DNA from: Leifsonia sp. Root4
GTDB taxonomy: Bacteria > Actinomycetota > Actinomycetes > Actinomycetales > Microbacteriaceae
Direction: 5' to 3'
NCBI RefSeq assembly: GCF_001425085.1
Contig: NZ_LMDN01000005.1
Location: 124,001 to 188,000 of the forward strand
DNA length: 64,000 nt
Part shown: piece by piece, positions 46,909 to 55,102 of the stretch
Layout: each line of letters begins with the position of its first letter
Position numbering within the stretch: position 1 is the first letter of the stretch
The notes under the pieces: model-generated
Told to the model about the DNA's origin: nothing
The model's input: the letters and a program-made list of their open reading frames with translations, nothing else
The model's database searches: none
Made by a program: the position numbers and the translations under genes

Positions 46909-47749
46909 GCTCGCCCATCCGACGACCCGCATCGCGACCGTCATCCCGTCGCTGCAACCCAGTGAGCGCCGCGTCGCCGAGCTGATCCTCGCCGAGGCGG
47001 AAAGCGTCGTCGAGCTCACCGCGCAGGAGCTAGCCGATCGGGCGGGGGTCGCACGCTCCACCGTTGTGCGCACCGGGCAGAGCCTCGGTTACCGCGGCTA
47101 CCCGCAGCTGCGGGTGGCGCTCACCCGTGAGCTCGCCCAAGCGGCCGGCCGCGATCACGACTACGGCAGCAGCGCGCTGGGTCGGATCCGTGCCGACATT
47201 GACGCGCTGGCCGACTCACTGCCCCAGATCTCGGCGATGCTGAGCGCGGACGCCGTCGATCGCGCGGTCACGCTGATCGTCGACTCCGCTCGGCTCCTCG
47301 CGGTCGCCAACGGCCTTTCCGCGCCGCTGGCGACCGACCTCTCGCTGCGGTTGACGGCCATCGGCCGACCGACCGAGTATGTCGGCGACGCCATCGGCCA
47401 ACAGATCGCGGCGCGGCAGCTGGGGGAGCGGGATGCCTGCATCATTATCAGTGGCAGCGGGGCCAACGAGTCGAGCCTCAAGGCCGCGCGTGCCGTGCGA
47501 GCCTCTGGGGCCACCCTCGTCGTTGTCACCTCTTTCGCCTCCTCGCCGCTCGTCTCGCTCGCCGACGTGTCCTTGGTGATCGCGCCGGCACGCGCGACGT
47601 TCCGTGGCGAACTCGAGCACACCTCCCGCATCCCGCACGTCGTGCTACTCGAGTCGCTCGTCGAGGTGGCAGCGAGCCGGCTCGGTGACGCGGTGGTGGC
47701 GACGCGGGCCAGGGTGCTCGACATCCTCAGCGACAACCTCAGCGACTGA
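46889..47749 (+). CDS. MurR/RpiR family transcriptional regulator with SIS domain
   Basis: 286 residues: N-terminal RpiR helix-turn-helix (LQPSERRVAELILAEAESVVELTAQELADRAGVARSTVVRTGQSLGYRGYPQLRVALTREL) and C-terminal SIS sugar-phosphate-binding fold (VNGLSAPLATDLSLRLTAIG; ACIIISGSGANESSLKAARAVRASGATLVVVTS). Co-transcribed with the phn genes, so it may sense a phosphorylated sugar or product of the imported compound. Its last bases begin a perfect 27-base tandem duplication. Confidence 0.9.
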   Translation: MTWTGSELAHPTTRIATVIPSLQPSERRVAELILAEAESVVELTAQELADRAGVARSTVVRTGQSLGYRGYPQLRVALTRELAQAAGRDHDYGSSALGRIRADIDALADSLPQISAMLSADAVDRAVTLIVDSARLLAVANGLSAPLATDLSLRLTAIGRPTEYVGDAIGQQIAARQLGERDACIIISGSGANESSLKAARAVRASGATLVVVTSFASSPLVSLADVSLVIAPARATFRGELEHTSRIPHVVLLESLVEVAASRLGDAVVATRARVLDILSDNLSD

Positions 47750-47797
47750 GCGCGGACCGGGTACCGCGCCGACTGAGCGCGGACCGGGTACCGCGCC
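47744..47797. repeat. Perfect 27-base tandem duplication at the end of the RpiR gene
   Basis: The unit 47744-47770 is repeated exactly at 47771-47797 and includes the stop codon TGA. Each unit has GCGCGG...CCGCGC self-complementarity, so it may also act as a double terminator hairpin for both converging genes. Confidence 0.85.
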
Positions 47798-47845
47798 CCG
47801 CACGAGTGTCGGGCTCGCCGAGGGCGTTCCGGGTGCACGCGGCGT

Positions 47846-48493
47846 TCAGAGATGCCGGCGGGCCTCGGCGAGGAAGGCCCGGGGGTCATCGGCCCAGAAA
47901 CGCGTTTCGATCACCGTGACGTACCCCGTCGGCATCCGCACGACGAGCGGACGTTCGAAGCGCACGGCGAGATTCGTCTCGTCCTGCATCCACAGCTTCA
48001 ACACGTCGCCCGCTCCGTCTTCGGCCGGGGCCACCTTCGGGGCCTTCTCCTCGTGTTCGCGCCGAATCTCGACCGAATACACATCGGCCCAGGGAACCAC
48101 GATGTCGACTTCCGGGCCGCTCCGAACGCTGATGCCGGCTGGGCCGACCGAGTGCGGGCGCGTGATGTAGCCCAGGAGCAGCCCGAGCATCCAGGTCACA
48201 CCCCAGATGCCGGCGGCGAGCAGCGGGATCCGCAGCCACGGCCACGGATGCACGATGAGGTCGATGATCGGGATCTCGACCGCCGAGAGCACGATGAACA
48301 CGATCAGCACCGTCTGCACGGGGCCGACGTAGCCGAAGGCTTTCGCGCCGGACGGGACCCGTCGTCGTCCGGTGAGGAAACGCCAGAGGCTCTGCCAGAT
48401 CCCGATCTCCATCTGCCACGCGCGGCGGGCGAGGTAGAACACTCGGCTGAGCAGAGTTCGGCGCGGCGCCGAGACGGGCTCGGCGCGCGTCAC
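47846..48493 (-). CDS. Membrane protein of unknown function
   Basis: 215 residues with two hydrophobic segments (VGPVQTVLIVFIVLSAVEIPIIDLIV and PLLAAGIWGVTWMLGLLLGYIT, residues about 55-110), a basic N-terminus and a soluble C-terminal beta-rich domain (SVRSGPEVDIVVPWADVYSVEIRREHE...), which resembles a PH-like fold but is not confidently assigned. GTG start overlaps the MarR stop by GTGA, so it is translationally coupled to that regulator. Confidence 0.75.
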   Translation of the reverse strand: MTRAEPVSAPRRTLLSRVFYLARRAWQMEIGIWQSLWRFLTGRRRVPSGAKAFGYVGPVQTVLIVFIVLSAVEIPIIDLIVHPWPWLRIPLLAAGIWGVTWMLGLLLGYITRPHSVGPAGISVRSGPEVDIVVPWADVYSVEIRREHEEKAPKVAPAEDGAGDVLKLWMQDETNLAVRFERPLVVRMPTGYVTVIETRFWADDPRAFLAEARRHL

Positions 48494-48993
48494 GAGGCCG
48501 ACCCCGCATCCGGCTCCGGGCCGGAGCCGTCGGCGGCTGGCTCCTTGGACGCCTGTGCGCTCGCCTCATCGATGAGGGTGCTCAGCGCGGCGATGACGGC
48601 GGCGAGGTCGTCGCCGAAGCGTTCCGGTTCGCTGACGGCCGCCGTCACGACGGCGTTGATGCGGCGGTGGTCGTCGGCCATCTGCTCCATGGTCTTCTCA
48701 CCCGCTTCGCTCAGCGTGACGATCGTCGCCCGCCGGTCGGACGGGTGCGCGGAGCGTGTGACGTATCCGCTCGCCTCGAGCGCGTCCACGAGCCCCGAGA
48801 TGTTGCGCGGGGTCACCTCGAGTGCGTGCGCCAGCGTGGCCTGCGTGCTTGGCCCCAAGCCATGGAGCACCCAGAGCAGATGTGTGCGCGCCGTGGTCAG
48901 GCCCGTGCCCTCGAACGCGCTGCTCATATCCCTTCCGAGGAGCACGGTCAGCTCGAGTAGCCGGTCAAAGGTGGTGGGGGCGGAAAGCGTCAT
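48490..48993 (-). CDS. MarR family transcriptional regulator
   Basis: 167 residues; winged helix in GLTTARTHLLWVLHGLGPSTQATLAHALEVTPRNISGLVDALEASGYVTRSAHPSDRRATIVTLSEAG, including the D-x-R wing motif (DRR). C-terminal 20 residues are disordered. Start ATG at 48993 preceded by a -10 hexamer at six bases. Likely autoregulated through the AT-rich repeats immediately upstream and controlling the coupled membrane protein. Confidence 0.9.
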   Translation of the reverse strand: MTLSAPTTFDRLLELTVLLGRDMSSAFEGTGLTTARTHLLWVLHGLGPSTQATLAHALEVTPRNISGLVDALEASGYVTRSAHPSDRRATIVTLSEAGEKTMEQMADDHRRINAVVTAAVSEPERFGDDLAAVIAALSTLIDEASAQASKEPAADGSGPEPDAGSAS

Positions 48994-49022
48994 ATGGTTA
49001 CCTTACTACTTAATTACCTCAC
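48994..49022 (-). promoter_or_regulatory. Leaderless promoter and candidate MarR operator
   Basis: On the minus strand TAAGGT (49005-49000), six bases, then ATG at 48993. On the plus strand the same segment carries a 16-base-spaced direct repeat TTACCTTAC (48998-49006) and TTACCTCAC (49014-49022), unusually AT-rich for this genome. It overlaps the -10 and would suit an autoregulator. Confidence 0.5.
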
Positions 49023-49168
49023 TTCTCTAAACGGTGATTTCTCCGAGCGCTGACATCCCGGACGCCCGCCCTCGGGTCTTGCGCCTACATTTTGGTAACG
49101 GTTCGCCTGTCGGTACGCCGGCTGTGAGGATGCTTGTCCTACCCTGAGAACAGGGAAGAGGGGTGAGT

Positions 49169-50287
49169 ATGACTCAATTTGTTCGGGTGGGGGCCCGAAA
49201 GCGCGTTGACGAGAGCCAGGAGCCGATTGTCGCTGAGATCCCGGCCGTGGGGCCGGAGTACTCGCCGCACTCCGGGGCCATATCCGGGCTCCCCGACATC
49301 CCGGAGCTGGGGGCCCCGGCTCCGGAGGAATCGATGGCACCGTCGCCGTCGAATGCCCGCTCAGCCGAGCGGCACCAGATCGCGGACACCGAGCTCGGTG
49401 TCTCCTCCGTCGCGCTCGGCACCAGTGTCTTCGGCTGGACCCTGGGCATCGAGATGGCGACAGAGGTGCTCGGCCGCTACCGCGAACTGGGCGGCAACTT
49501 CATCGACACGGCAGACAGCTACGCCTCGGGCAGGAGCGAGCACCTGATCGGCTCCTGGATGAGGGAGGAGCGTTGCCGCGACGAGATGGTGCTTTCGACG
49601 AAGATCGGGCGCAACCCGGACTTCCAGGGCCTGGGTGCGGCCGGCATCGAACGCGCCGTCAACGCCTCGCTCCGACGCCTGCGGACCGACCGCATCGACG
49701 TGCTCACCTTCCACGTCGACGACCGCGACGTCGAGCTGGAGGAGAGTCTGAGCGCCGTCGACGCCCTGATGCGCGCAGGGAAGGTCCGCTACCTGGCGGC
49801 GTCGAACTTCTCCGCAGATCGACTGCTCGAGGCCCGTGTGCTCGCCGCGAACGGCCTGCCGCGATTCAGCCTGCTGCAGACGCACTACAGTCTGCTGCAC
49901 CGCGCGGAGTATGAGTCCGAGCTCGCCCTGGTCGCCCGCGCCCAGGGTCTCGCCGTGATGCCGTACTTCGCTCTCGCGAATGGTTTCCTGGCGGGAGGCT
50001 ACCGCTCGCGTGCATCGATCGTGCCGTCGACGCGGGGTTTGCGGATCGGCGCCCACCTCAACAGACGCGGGGCCCGAGTGCTCTCCGTGATGGATCGGAT
50101 CGCCGGAGACTTCAATGTGCAGCTCGCCACGATTGCCATCGCGTGGCTGCGGGCCAAGAGCAGTGTCTGCGCGCCGGTGGTCGGCGTGAGCAGTGCGGCC
50201 CAGCTCGACGCCGTGATGGCGGCATCCGACTTTCGGCTCAGCCGAAGCGACATGATCGAGCTCGACAGGGCGACGGCGGCGAACTGA
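49169..50287 (+). CDS. Aldo/keto reductase
   Basis: 372 residues. The TIM barrel carries the AKR tetrad: Asp and Tyr in NFIDTADSYASGRSE, Lys in VLSTKIG and His in LTFHVDD; a C-terminal NADPH-binding stretch SSVCAPVVGVSSAAQLDAVM follows. An unusual ~70-residue N-terminal extension (MTQFVRVGARKRVDE...PAPEESMAPSPSNARSAERHQ) precedes the barrel. ATG at 49169 with GAGGGG; a GTG two codons earlier is possible. TACCCT at 49140-49145 may be its -10. Convergent with a TetR gene. Confidence 0.88.
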   Translation: MTQFVRVGARKRVDESQEPIVAEIPAVGPEYSPHSGAISGLPDIPELGAPAPEESMAPSPSNARSAERHQIADTELGVSSVALGTSVFGWTLGIEMATEVLGRYRELGGNFIDTADSYASGRSEHLIGSWMREERCRDEMVLSTKIGRNPDFQGLGAAGIERAVNASLRRLRTDRIDVLTFHVDDRDVELEESLSAVDALMRAGKVRYLAASNFSADRLLEARVLAANGLPRFSLLQTHYSLLHRAEYESELALVARAQGLAVMPYFALANGFLAGGYRSRASIVPSTRGLRIGAHLNRRGARVLSVMDRIAGDFNVQLATIAIAWLRAKSSVCAPVVGVSSAAQLDAVMAASDFRLSRSDMIELDRATAAN

Positions 50288-50291
50288 GCAC

Positions 50292-50897
50292 TCAGGCCTC
50301 GGCGCCGCCTGGCCCCGCCTGCTCGATCAGCTGCCTCATCGCGCGGCGCAACGCGGCCTGCGCCGCGACGGGGTCGCCGAGGTTGGCACTGGCGTACGCT
50401 CCATCGCGGGCGAGGAAGTAGTCATCGCGCGCCGTGCCGGGGTTCGGGTGCCCGGCGTCGCGGAACAGCGCTTCGACCTCCTCGCCGTACCACCGCCGAT
50501 GCCGGGCGATCGCCTCGCGAACGGGATGCGCCGGGTCGCTGAACTGGGCGGTCGCGTTGATGAACGGGCAGCCGCGGAACTCGGGCTTCTGCGCTTCGCC
50601 CGCGATCGCGTCGACGAGCAGCTCGAGGCGGGTCAGCGGCGCGTCGCTGCTGCGGAGGATCTCGGCGACGATGTCGCGGATGTACTCGTCTCGCCGTCTC
50701 AGATACGCGACGATCAGCAGTTCCTTGGACGGGTAGTACTTGTAGAAGGTCGTCTTGGTGACCCGCGCCTCCGCGATGATGCGGTTGATGCCGACCGTGT
50801 GCACACCCTCGTCGTAGAAGAGCCGATTCGCCGTGTCGAGGATGCGAACCCGTGCGTGGGTAGTTGGCCGGATGGGCGAATCGTTTCGCTCGACCAT
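50292..50897 (-). CDS. TetR/AcrR family transcriptional regulator
   Basis: 201 residues. N-terminal TetR helix-turn-helix: RILDTANRLFYDEGVHTVGINRIIAEARVTKTTFYKYYPSKELLIVAYL (residues about 17-66). The C-terminal ligand domain has CPFINATAQFSDPAHPVREAI, which groups it with repressors of redox or drug-type genes. ATG at 50897 with GGAGGAG eight bases upstream. Converges on the aldo/keto reductase gene with four bases between stops; a probable operator lies about 230 bases upstream. Confidence 0.9.
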   Translation of the reverse strand: MVERNDSPIRPTTHARVRILDTANRLFYDEGVHTVGINRIIAEARVTKTTFYKYYPSKELLIVAYLRRRDEYIRDIVAEILRSSDAPLTRLELLVDAIAGEAQKPEFRGCPFINATAQFSDPAHPVREAIARHRRWYGEEVEALFRDAGHPNPGTARDDYFLARDGAYASANLGDPVAAQAALRRAMRQLIEQAGPGGAEA

Positions 50898-51129
50898 TCG
50901 GCCAACTCCTCCTCGCGAGGCGAAAACCCGTGGGATCCCGCCTGTGCCACACGGGCTCTAGGGCGCCCGTTCGGTGCAATTCCGGAGAGTAGGGCTCTCG
51001 GAGCTCAGATGCTTCCTCCGACGTTCGGGTCGGTGGAAATGTGATCGACGCCCTCACGGCCGTGCAATCCATCGTTCTCGTGCGGTGTTTTGGGGGTGCC
51101 GCCGCGCGACAACGACACGACAGTAGCAT

Positions 51130-51151
51130 GGGCAGACAGATCTGTCTGCCC
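51130..51151. promoter_or_regulatory. Perfect 22-base palindrome, probable TetR-type operator
   Basis: GGGCAGACAGA followed by its exact reverse complement, centred at 51140/51141. The core AGACAGATCTGTCT is a typical TetR-family operator half-site arrangement. It lies between -35- and -10-like elements (CAGACA and TACTGT) for a minus-strand promoter. The remaining 423 bases between the TetR and M16 genes show no gene. Confidence 0.6.
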
Positions 51152-51307
51152 CTATTTTCCGCGGCAGATCCGCGCCTCACACGACCGTCGGCGCGCCCGG
51201 CGTCGCGACTCAGTCGCCGGGCGCGCCTGCCCCGAATCCGCTCGGATCCGGCACCAGCTGGCGCCGACTGCCCGGCACTCTCCGGGTCGTCTGTCGGAGC
51301 GCTGGCG

Positions 51308-51320
51308 TAGGGTGGCAGTG
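51308..51320 (+). promoter_or_regulatory. Leaderless promoter -10 of the M16 peptidase gene
   Basis: TAGGGT (51308-51313), seven bases, then ATG at 51321. Confidence 0.55.
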
Positions 51321-52838
51321 ATGAATGGTGCAGTAGATCTTCCCCTGGGCATGGCCGAGCTGTCCTTTCAGGCCTCCGGCGATGCGCGCGTGCGGCGCAG
51401 CGTGTTGCCGAGCGGCGTGCGCATCCTCAGCGAGCAGATCGTCGGCGCACGCAGCGCGACCATCGGCTTCTGGGTCGCGGTCGGCTCGCGCGACGAGCAG
51501 TCGGCGCGGCCTGCCAGCGACGGGATGCCTGCACACCCGGCGACCTTCGGCTCCACCCACTTTCTCGAGCACCTGCTCTTCAAGGGCACGACCACCCGCT
51601 CGGCGCTCGATATCGCCGTCTCCTTTGACGCCGTCGGCGGCGAACACAACGCCATGACGGCCAAGGAATACACCTGTTATTACGCCAAGGTGCGCGATCG
51701 CGATCTTCCGATGGCTGCCCGCGTGCTCACCGACATGCTCGCCTCCTCCGTGCTGGACCCGGGCGAGTTCGAGACCGAGCGCGGCGTCATCCTCGAAGAG
51801 CTCTCCATGTCGCAGGACGACCCGGCCGACGTCGCCAACGAGAGCTTCTTCCGCGCGGTGCTCGGTGAGCACCCGCTCGGCCGCCCGATCGGGGGCACAC
51901 CGGAACACATCGAGGCCGTCACCCGCGACGCGGTGATGGAGCACTACCGCGCCAACTACCGCCCGAACGATCTCGTCGTCTCCGTGGCCGGCGCCGTCGA
52001 CCACGACGAGCTCGTCGCGATCGTCACATCCAGCCTGGAGGCGGCCGGCTGGGACCTCAGCGTCGAGGCCGCGCCCGTTGCCAGACGCAGCCTGGCTGCC
52101 GTGCCGATCAGCCAGGGCAGCCCGCTGACCATCGTCAACCGGCCGCTTGAGCAGGTGAACATGCTGCTCGGCGTGCCAGGACTCGTCGCGGCCGACGACC
52201 GCCGCGTCACGATGAGCGTGCTCAACTCGATCCTCGGCGGCGGCATGTCCTCGCGCCTGTTCCAGGAGGTGCGCGAAAAGCGCGGCCTCGCCTACTCCGT
52301 CTACTCCTACGCGGCCTCCTACTCGGATGCCGGCCTGTTCGGGCTCTACGCCGGATGCTCCCCGGCCAAGAGCGGCCAGGTTGCTGAGCTCCTGCTCGGC
52401 GAGTTGCACCGTCTCGCAGAGCACGGCGTCAGCGTTGATGAGATGCTGCGCGCCAACGGTCAGCTCTCCGGGGCCTCCGCCCTCGCGCTGGAAGACTCCG
52501 ACACCCGGATGTCGCGGCTCGGACGCTCCGAGATCACCACGGGGGAGTTCGTCGACCTCGACGAGGCACTGCGCCGACTCGCCCTCGTCGGCGCCGAGGA
52601 CGTGCAGGCGCTGGCCGCAGACCTCGCCAGCGGCCCGCTCTCCATCGTGGCCGTCGGCGCCATCGACGAGGACGTCTTCTCCTCGATCCTGCCCAGCGGA
52701 TCGGGCGCTGCACCGTCGACGTCGCCGGCACACGGCGGCATCGCCGCGGTGCTGCCCGGCACACAGGCCGGCACAGCCGGTGATACGGTTGCCGCGGCAT
52801 CCGCCCCAGAACCCCCGTCATCAGCAACGCAGCGCTGA
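51321..52838 (+). CDS. M16 family zinc peptidase (PepR type)
   Basis: 505 residues. Inverted zinc motif HFLEH at residues 80-84 and the downstream ERGVILEE with the third glutamate ligand; R/Y pair of the C-terminal half in GGGMSSRLFQEVREKRGLAYSVYSY. This is the insulinase-like peptidase that normally lies between pnp and dapB in Actinobacteria; it remains upstream of dapB here but is 20 kb from pnp. The C-terminal 45 residues are Ala/Ser/Pro-rich. A GTG one codon earlier is possible. Confidence 0.93.
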   Translation: MNGAVDLPLGMAELSFQASGDARVRRSVLPSGVRILSEQIVGARSATIGFWVAVGSRDEQSARPASDGMPAHPATFGSTHFLEHLLFKGTTTRSALDIAVSFDAVGGEHNAMTAKEYTCYYAKVRDRDLPMAARVLTDMLASSVLDPGEFETERGVILEELSMSQDDPADVANESFFRAVLGEHPLGRPIGGTPEHIEAVTRDAVMEHYRANYRPNDLVVSVAGAVDHDELVAIVTSSLEAAGWDLSVEAAPVARRSLAAVPISQGSPLTIVNRPLEQVNMLLGVPGLVAADDRRVTMSVLNSILGGGMSSRLFQEVREKRGLAYSVYSYAASYSDAGLFGLYAGCSPAKSGQVAELLLGELHRLAEHGVSVDEMLRANGQLSGASALALEDSDTRMSRLGRSEITTGEFVDLDEALRRLALVGAEDVQALAADLASGPLSIVAVGAIDEDVFSSILPSGSGAAPSTSPAHGGIAAVLPGTQAGTAGDTVAAASAPEPPSSATQR

Positions 52839-52888
52839 GCCCTCGCTCGCCTGCTCAGTCTCCAGAGAAACATCAGAAAGGGTCACCG

Positions 52889-53491
52889 GTGCCCCATTAC
52901 CTTTATCTCGTGCGCCACGGCGAGCAGCAGGATGCCGAACACGGCCTCCCAGACGGACCGCTCTCGCCGCGCGGCATCCGCCAGGCGCAGCTCGTCGCCG
53001 AACGCCTCGGCGGTGTGCCGTTCACCGGCGCATGGCACTCCCCGCTGCAGCGCGCGGCCGAGACCGCCGCGATCATCGCGGAGCGGATGCCGGCCATCAC
53101 GCCGGAGCCGTCACCGCTGCTCTTCGACTGCATCCCCTCTGGGCCATCGCCGGAGACGCCATCCAGCTACGACCCCTTCTTCGGGTCGGTGACCGCCGCG
53201 GAGATCGAGGCCGGTCGCGCCCAGATGGAGGACGCGACGGCGGAGTTCCTGCAGTCGAGCAGCTCTGACCGGCACGACCTCCTCATCACCCACAACTTCG
53301 TGATCGGCTGGTTCGTGCGCGAGGTGCTCGGCGCGCCGGATTGGCGCTGGGTGAGTATCAACCAGGCGAACTGCGGGCTCACGGTGTTGCAGCAGAAGCC
53401 GGGGCGGCCGTGGACGCTCGTGACACACAACGACCTCGGGCACCTGCCGTTCGAGCTCCGCACGGGCCTGCCGGACCAGCTGCAGATCTAG
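52889..53491 (+). CDS. Histidine phosphatase superfamily protein
   Basis: 200 residues: YLYLVRHGEQQDAEHG holds the phosphoacceptor histidine (RHG), SPLQRAAETAAII the second Arg, and LLITHNFVIGWFVREVLG the catalytic-pocket His. Phosphoglycerate-mutase-like fold, probably a small-molecule or phosphoprotein phosphatase. GTG start with GAAAGGG upstream. Follows the M16 gene closely and may be co-transcribed with it. Confidence 0.9.
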   Translation: MPHYLYLVRHGEQQDAEHGLPDGPLSPRGIRQAQLVAERLGGVPFTGAWHSPLQRAAETAAIIAERMPAITPEPSPLLFDCIPSGPSPETPSSYDPFFGSVTAAEIEAGRAQMEDATAEFLQSSSSDRHDLLITHNFVIGWFVREVLGAPDWRWVSINQANCGLTVLQQKPGRPWTLVTHNDLGHLPFELRTGLPDQLQI

Positions 53492-53557
53492 CGGACCGTC
53501 CGCCGGGATATCGACGGGCTCACTCCGCGGGGGAGGTCCCGCTGCTTCCGCGGAGCC

Positions 53558-53677
53558 CCGTTGGTTGAGCCTGTCGAAACCCGTCCGCCTTCAGCGCGAA
53601 GCACGCTGGCTCGAGGGAGCAGCCGAGGGACGAGGCCGCCCCCGAAGCCGGGATTTCGACAAGCTCAATCAGCGGGC
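53558..53677. repeat. Dispersed repeats between the histidine phosphatase and GNAT genes
   Basis: Contains one GTTGGTTGAGCCTGTCGAAAC at 53560-53580 and the inverted form TTTCGACAAGCTCAATCAG near 53653-53672. Between them, about 53605-53645, lies an arm of the palindromic repeat seen at 841-1008 (GGCTCGAGGGAGCAGCCGAG). Confidence 0.75.
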
Positions 53678-53684
53678 TTGGGCG

Positions 53685-54179
53685 CTACGGGTTCAGCGGC
53701 TTGCCGTACCAGTTCGTCGCGTTCGGGTTGGCGTTGTACGCGGCGATGTCGCTGTAGCCGGCCCTCCGGTAGAGCGCCCCGGCCGATTCGAGGCTCGCGT
53801 TCGTGTCGAGCACGATCTCCTCGGCGCCGAGCAGCACGGCCCGGCGCTCCAGCTCGGTGAGCAGCAGGCCGCCGTAGCCGCGGCCGCGCACGCTCGGCCG
53901 CAGGAACAGGTGCTTGAGCTCGAACCGCACCAGGCCGGCATCCGCGCGTTGGATGCGTCGAATCCCGCCGCAGCCCACGAGCTCGCCGTGGCCGCCCGGC
54001 ACACTCTCCAGCGCGAGCACGAACTGCCCGGCCGGCGGCACGAACTGCTCAGGCTGCGGAAAGGTCGTCGTGTACTGGCCCTGGTCGGTGGGGAATCCAG
54101 CGGCGCGTTCGGCGAAGTACTCGACGAGGAGCTGGTGGGCCGGCGCGCTCTCCACGCTCGTCTCTTCAAACTGCAACAT
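53685..54179 (-). CDS. GNAT family N-acetyltransferase
   Basis: 164 residues. Acetyl-CoA-binding motif A is LKHLFLRPSVRGRGYGGLLLTELE (R-x-x-G-x-G/A), followed by AVLLGAEEIVLDTNASLESAGALYRRAGYSDI. The acceptor substrate is unknown. ATG at 54179 preceded by a -10 hexamer at six bases. Divergent from dapB. Confidence 0.9.
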   Translation of the reverse strand: MLQFEETSVESAPAHQLLVEYFAERAAGFPTDQGQYTTTFPQPEQFVPPAGQFVLALESVPGGHGELVGCGGIRRIQRADAGLVRFELKHLFLRPSVRGRGYGGLLLTELERRAVLLGAEEIVLDTNASLESAGALYRRAGYSDIAAYNANPNATNWYGKPLNP

Positions 54180-54191
54180 GAGCCAAGCGTA
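54180..54191 (-). promoter_or_regulatory. Leaderless promoter -10 of the GNAT gene
   Basis: On the minus strand TACGCT (54191-54186), six bases, then ATG at 54179. Confidence 0.6.
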
Positions 54192-54247
54192 CGGCCGCTT
54201 CCGGCCGCGCACTGCCCGCGAGCTGCCGGCGTGTATCGCGCGCTTGC

Positions 54248-54259
54248 TAGTCTGATGAG
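54248..54259 (+). promoter_or_regulatory. Leaderless promoter -10 of dapB
   Basis: TAGTCT (54248-54253), six bases, then GTG at 54260. Confidence 0.6.
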
Positions 54260-55102
54260 GTGACTTCACGCGTTGCCATCATTGGCGCCACCGGCAAAAT
54301 GGGACAGCTCGCCGCCCGCCTCGTGCACGAGACCGATGGCTTCGAGCTCGTCGCGGAACTCGACTCCTCGAGCGCCCTCGAGGAGATGCTCGGCGTCGAT
54401 GGCGCCCGCACCGACATCGCCATCGACTTCACGCACCCCGGCGTCAGCCCGGGCGTCGTCGACTTCGCGCTCGAGCACGGGCTCAGCGTGCTCGTCGGCA
54501 CCTCTGGCTGGTCGGCGGATGCCGTGGCAACCCTGAGTCGCCGCGTCGACGCGCTCGGCACCGACGCCGCGGTGCTCATCGTCCCGAACTTCTCGGTCGG
54601 CTCCGTGCTCGGCACGGCCCTCAGCACCCTCGCGGCGCGCTTCTTCGACTCGATCGAGATCATCGAGGCCCACCACGCGGGCAAGATCGATTCCCCGTCC
54701 GGCACCGCCGTGCGCACCGCCGAGCGCATCGCCGAGGCGCGTGGCCTGCTCGGTCCGGTCGAGGCGCCGCACACCGACCAGCGTGCCCGCGGGCAGAAGG
54801 TCGACGGCATCCCGATTCACAGCCTGCGCCTCAACGGACTCCTCGCCAGGCAGGAGGTCATCCTCGGAGGCAACGGTGAAACCCTGACCGTGCGCCACGA
54901 CACTCTGTCGAGCAGTTCCTACGAGCAGGGGATCGTGCTCGCTCTGCGGGCTCTGCCCGGGCTGAGCGGGGTCACCGTTGGACTCGACGGGCTGCTCAAC
55001 CTCGGGCTCCCGGATGCCGCGAGCCCCGTCGCGCCGCTCGGCGAGGCAGCCGGCTCTGCCGCAGCAGGCTCTGCCGCTTCGGCCACCGGTTCCGCACTGT
55101 GA
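54260..55102 (+). CDS. dapB: 4-hydroxy-tetrahydrodipicolinate reductase
   Basis: Second committed step of lysine/diaminopimelate synthesis. NAD(P)H Rossmann motif VAIIGATGKMGQLAARLV at the N-terminus and the catalytic segment EIIEAHHAGKIDSPSGTAV near residues 135-152, with the His-His and Lys. 280 residues, about 30 longer than most DapB because of a Gly/Ala/Ser tail after GLPDAASPVAPL. GTG start. Upstream of dapA by 5 kb, with thyA-folA in between. Confidence 0.96.
   Translation: MTSRVAIIGATGKMGQLAARLVHETDGFELVAELDSSSALEEMLGVDGARTDIAIDFTHPGVSPGVVDFALEHGLSVLVGTSGWSADAVATLSRRVDALGTDAAVLIVPNFSVGSVLGTALSTLAARFFDSIEIIEAHHAGKIDSPSGTAVRTAERIAEARGLLGPVEAPHTDQRARGQKVDGIPIHSLRLNGLLARQEVILGGNGETLTVRHDTLSSSSYEQGIVLALRALPGLSGVTVGLDGLLNLGLPDAASPVAPLGEAAGSAAAGSAASATGSAL

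Noticed and set aside
51130-51151. Phage or integrative-element attachment site
   Set aside because: A perfect symmetric palindrome is operator-like. No integrase, tRNA gene or matching duplicate was found.
51041-51310. 89-codon frame between the TetR and M16 genes
   Set aside because: No ribosome site, Arg/Ser/Pro-rich shadow-like composition, and it would cover the palindrome and the M16 promoter.
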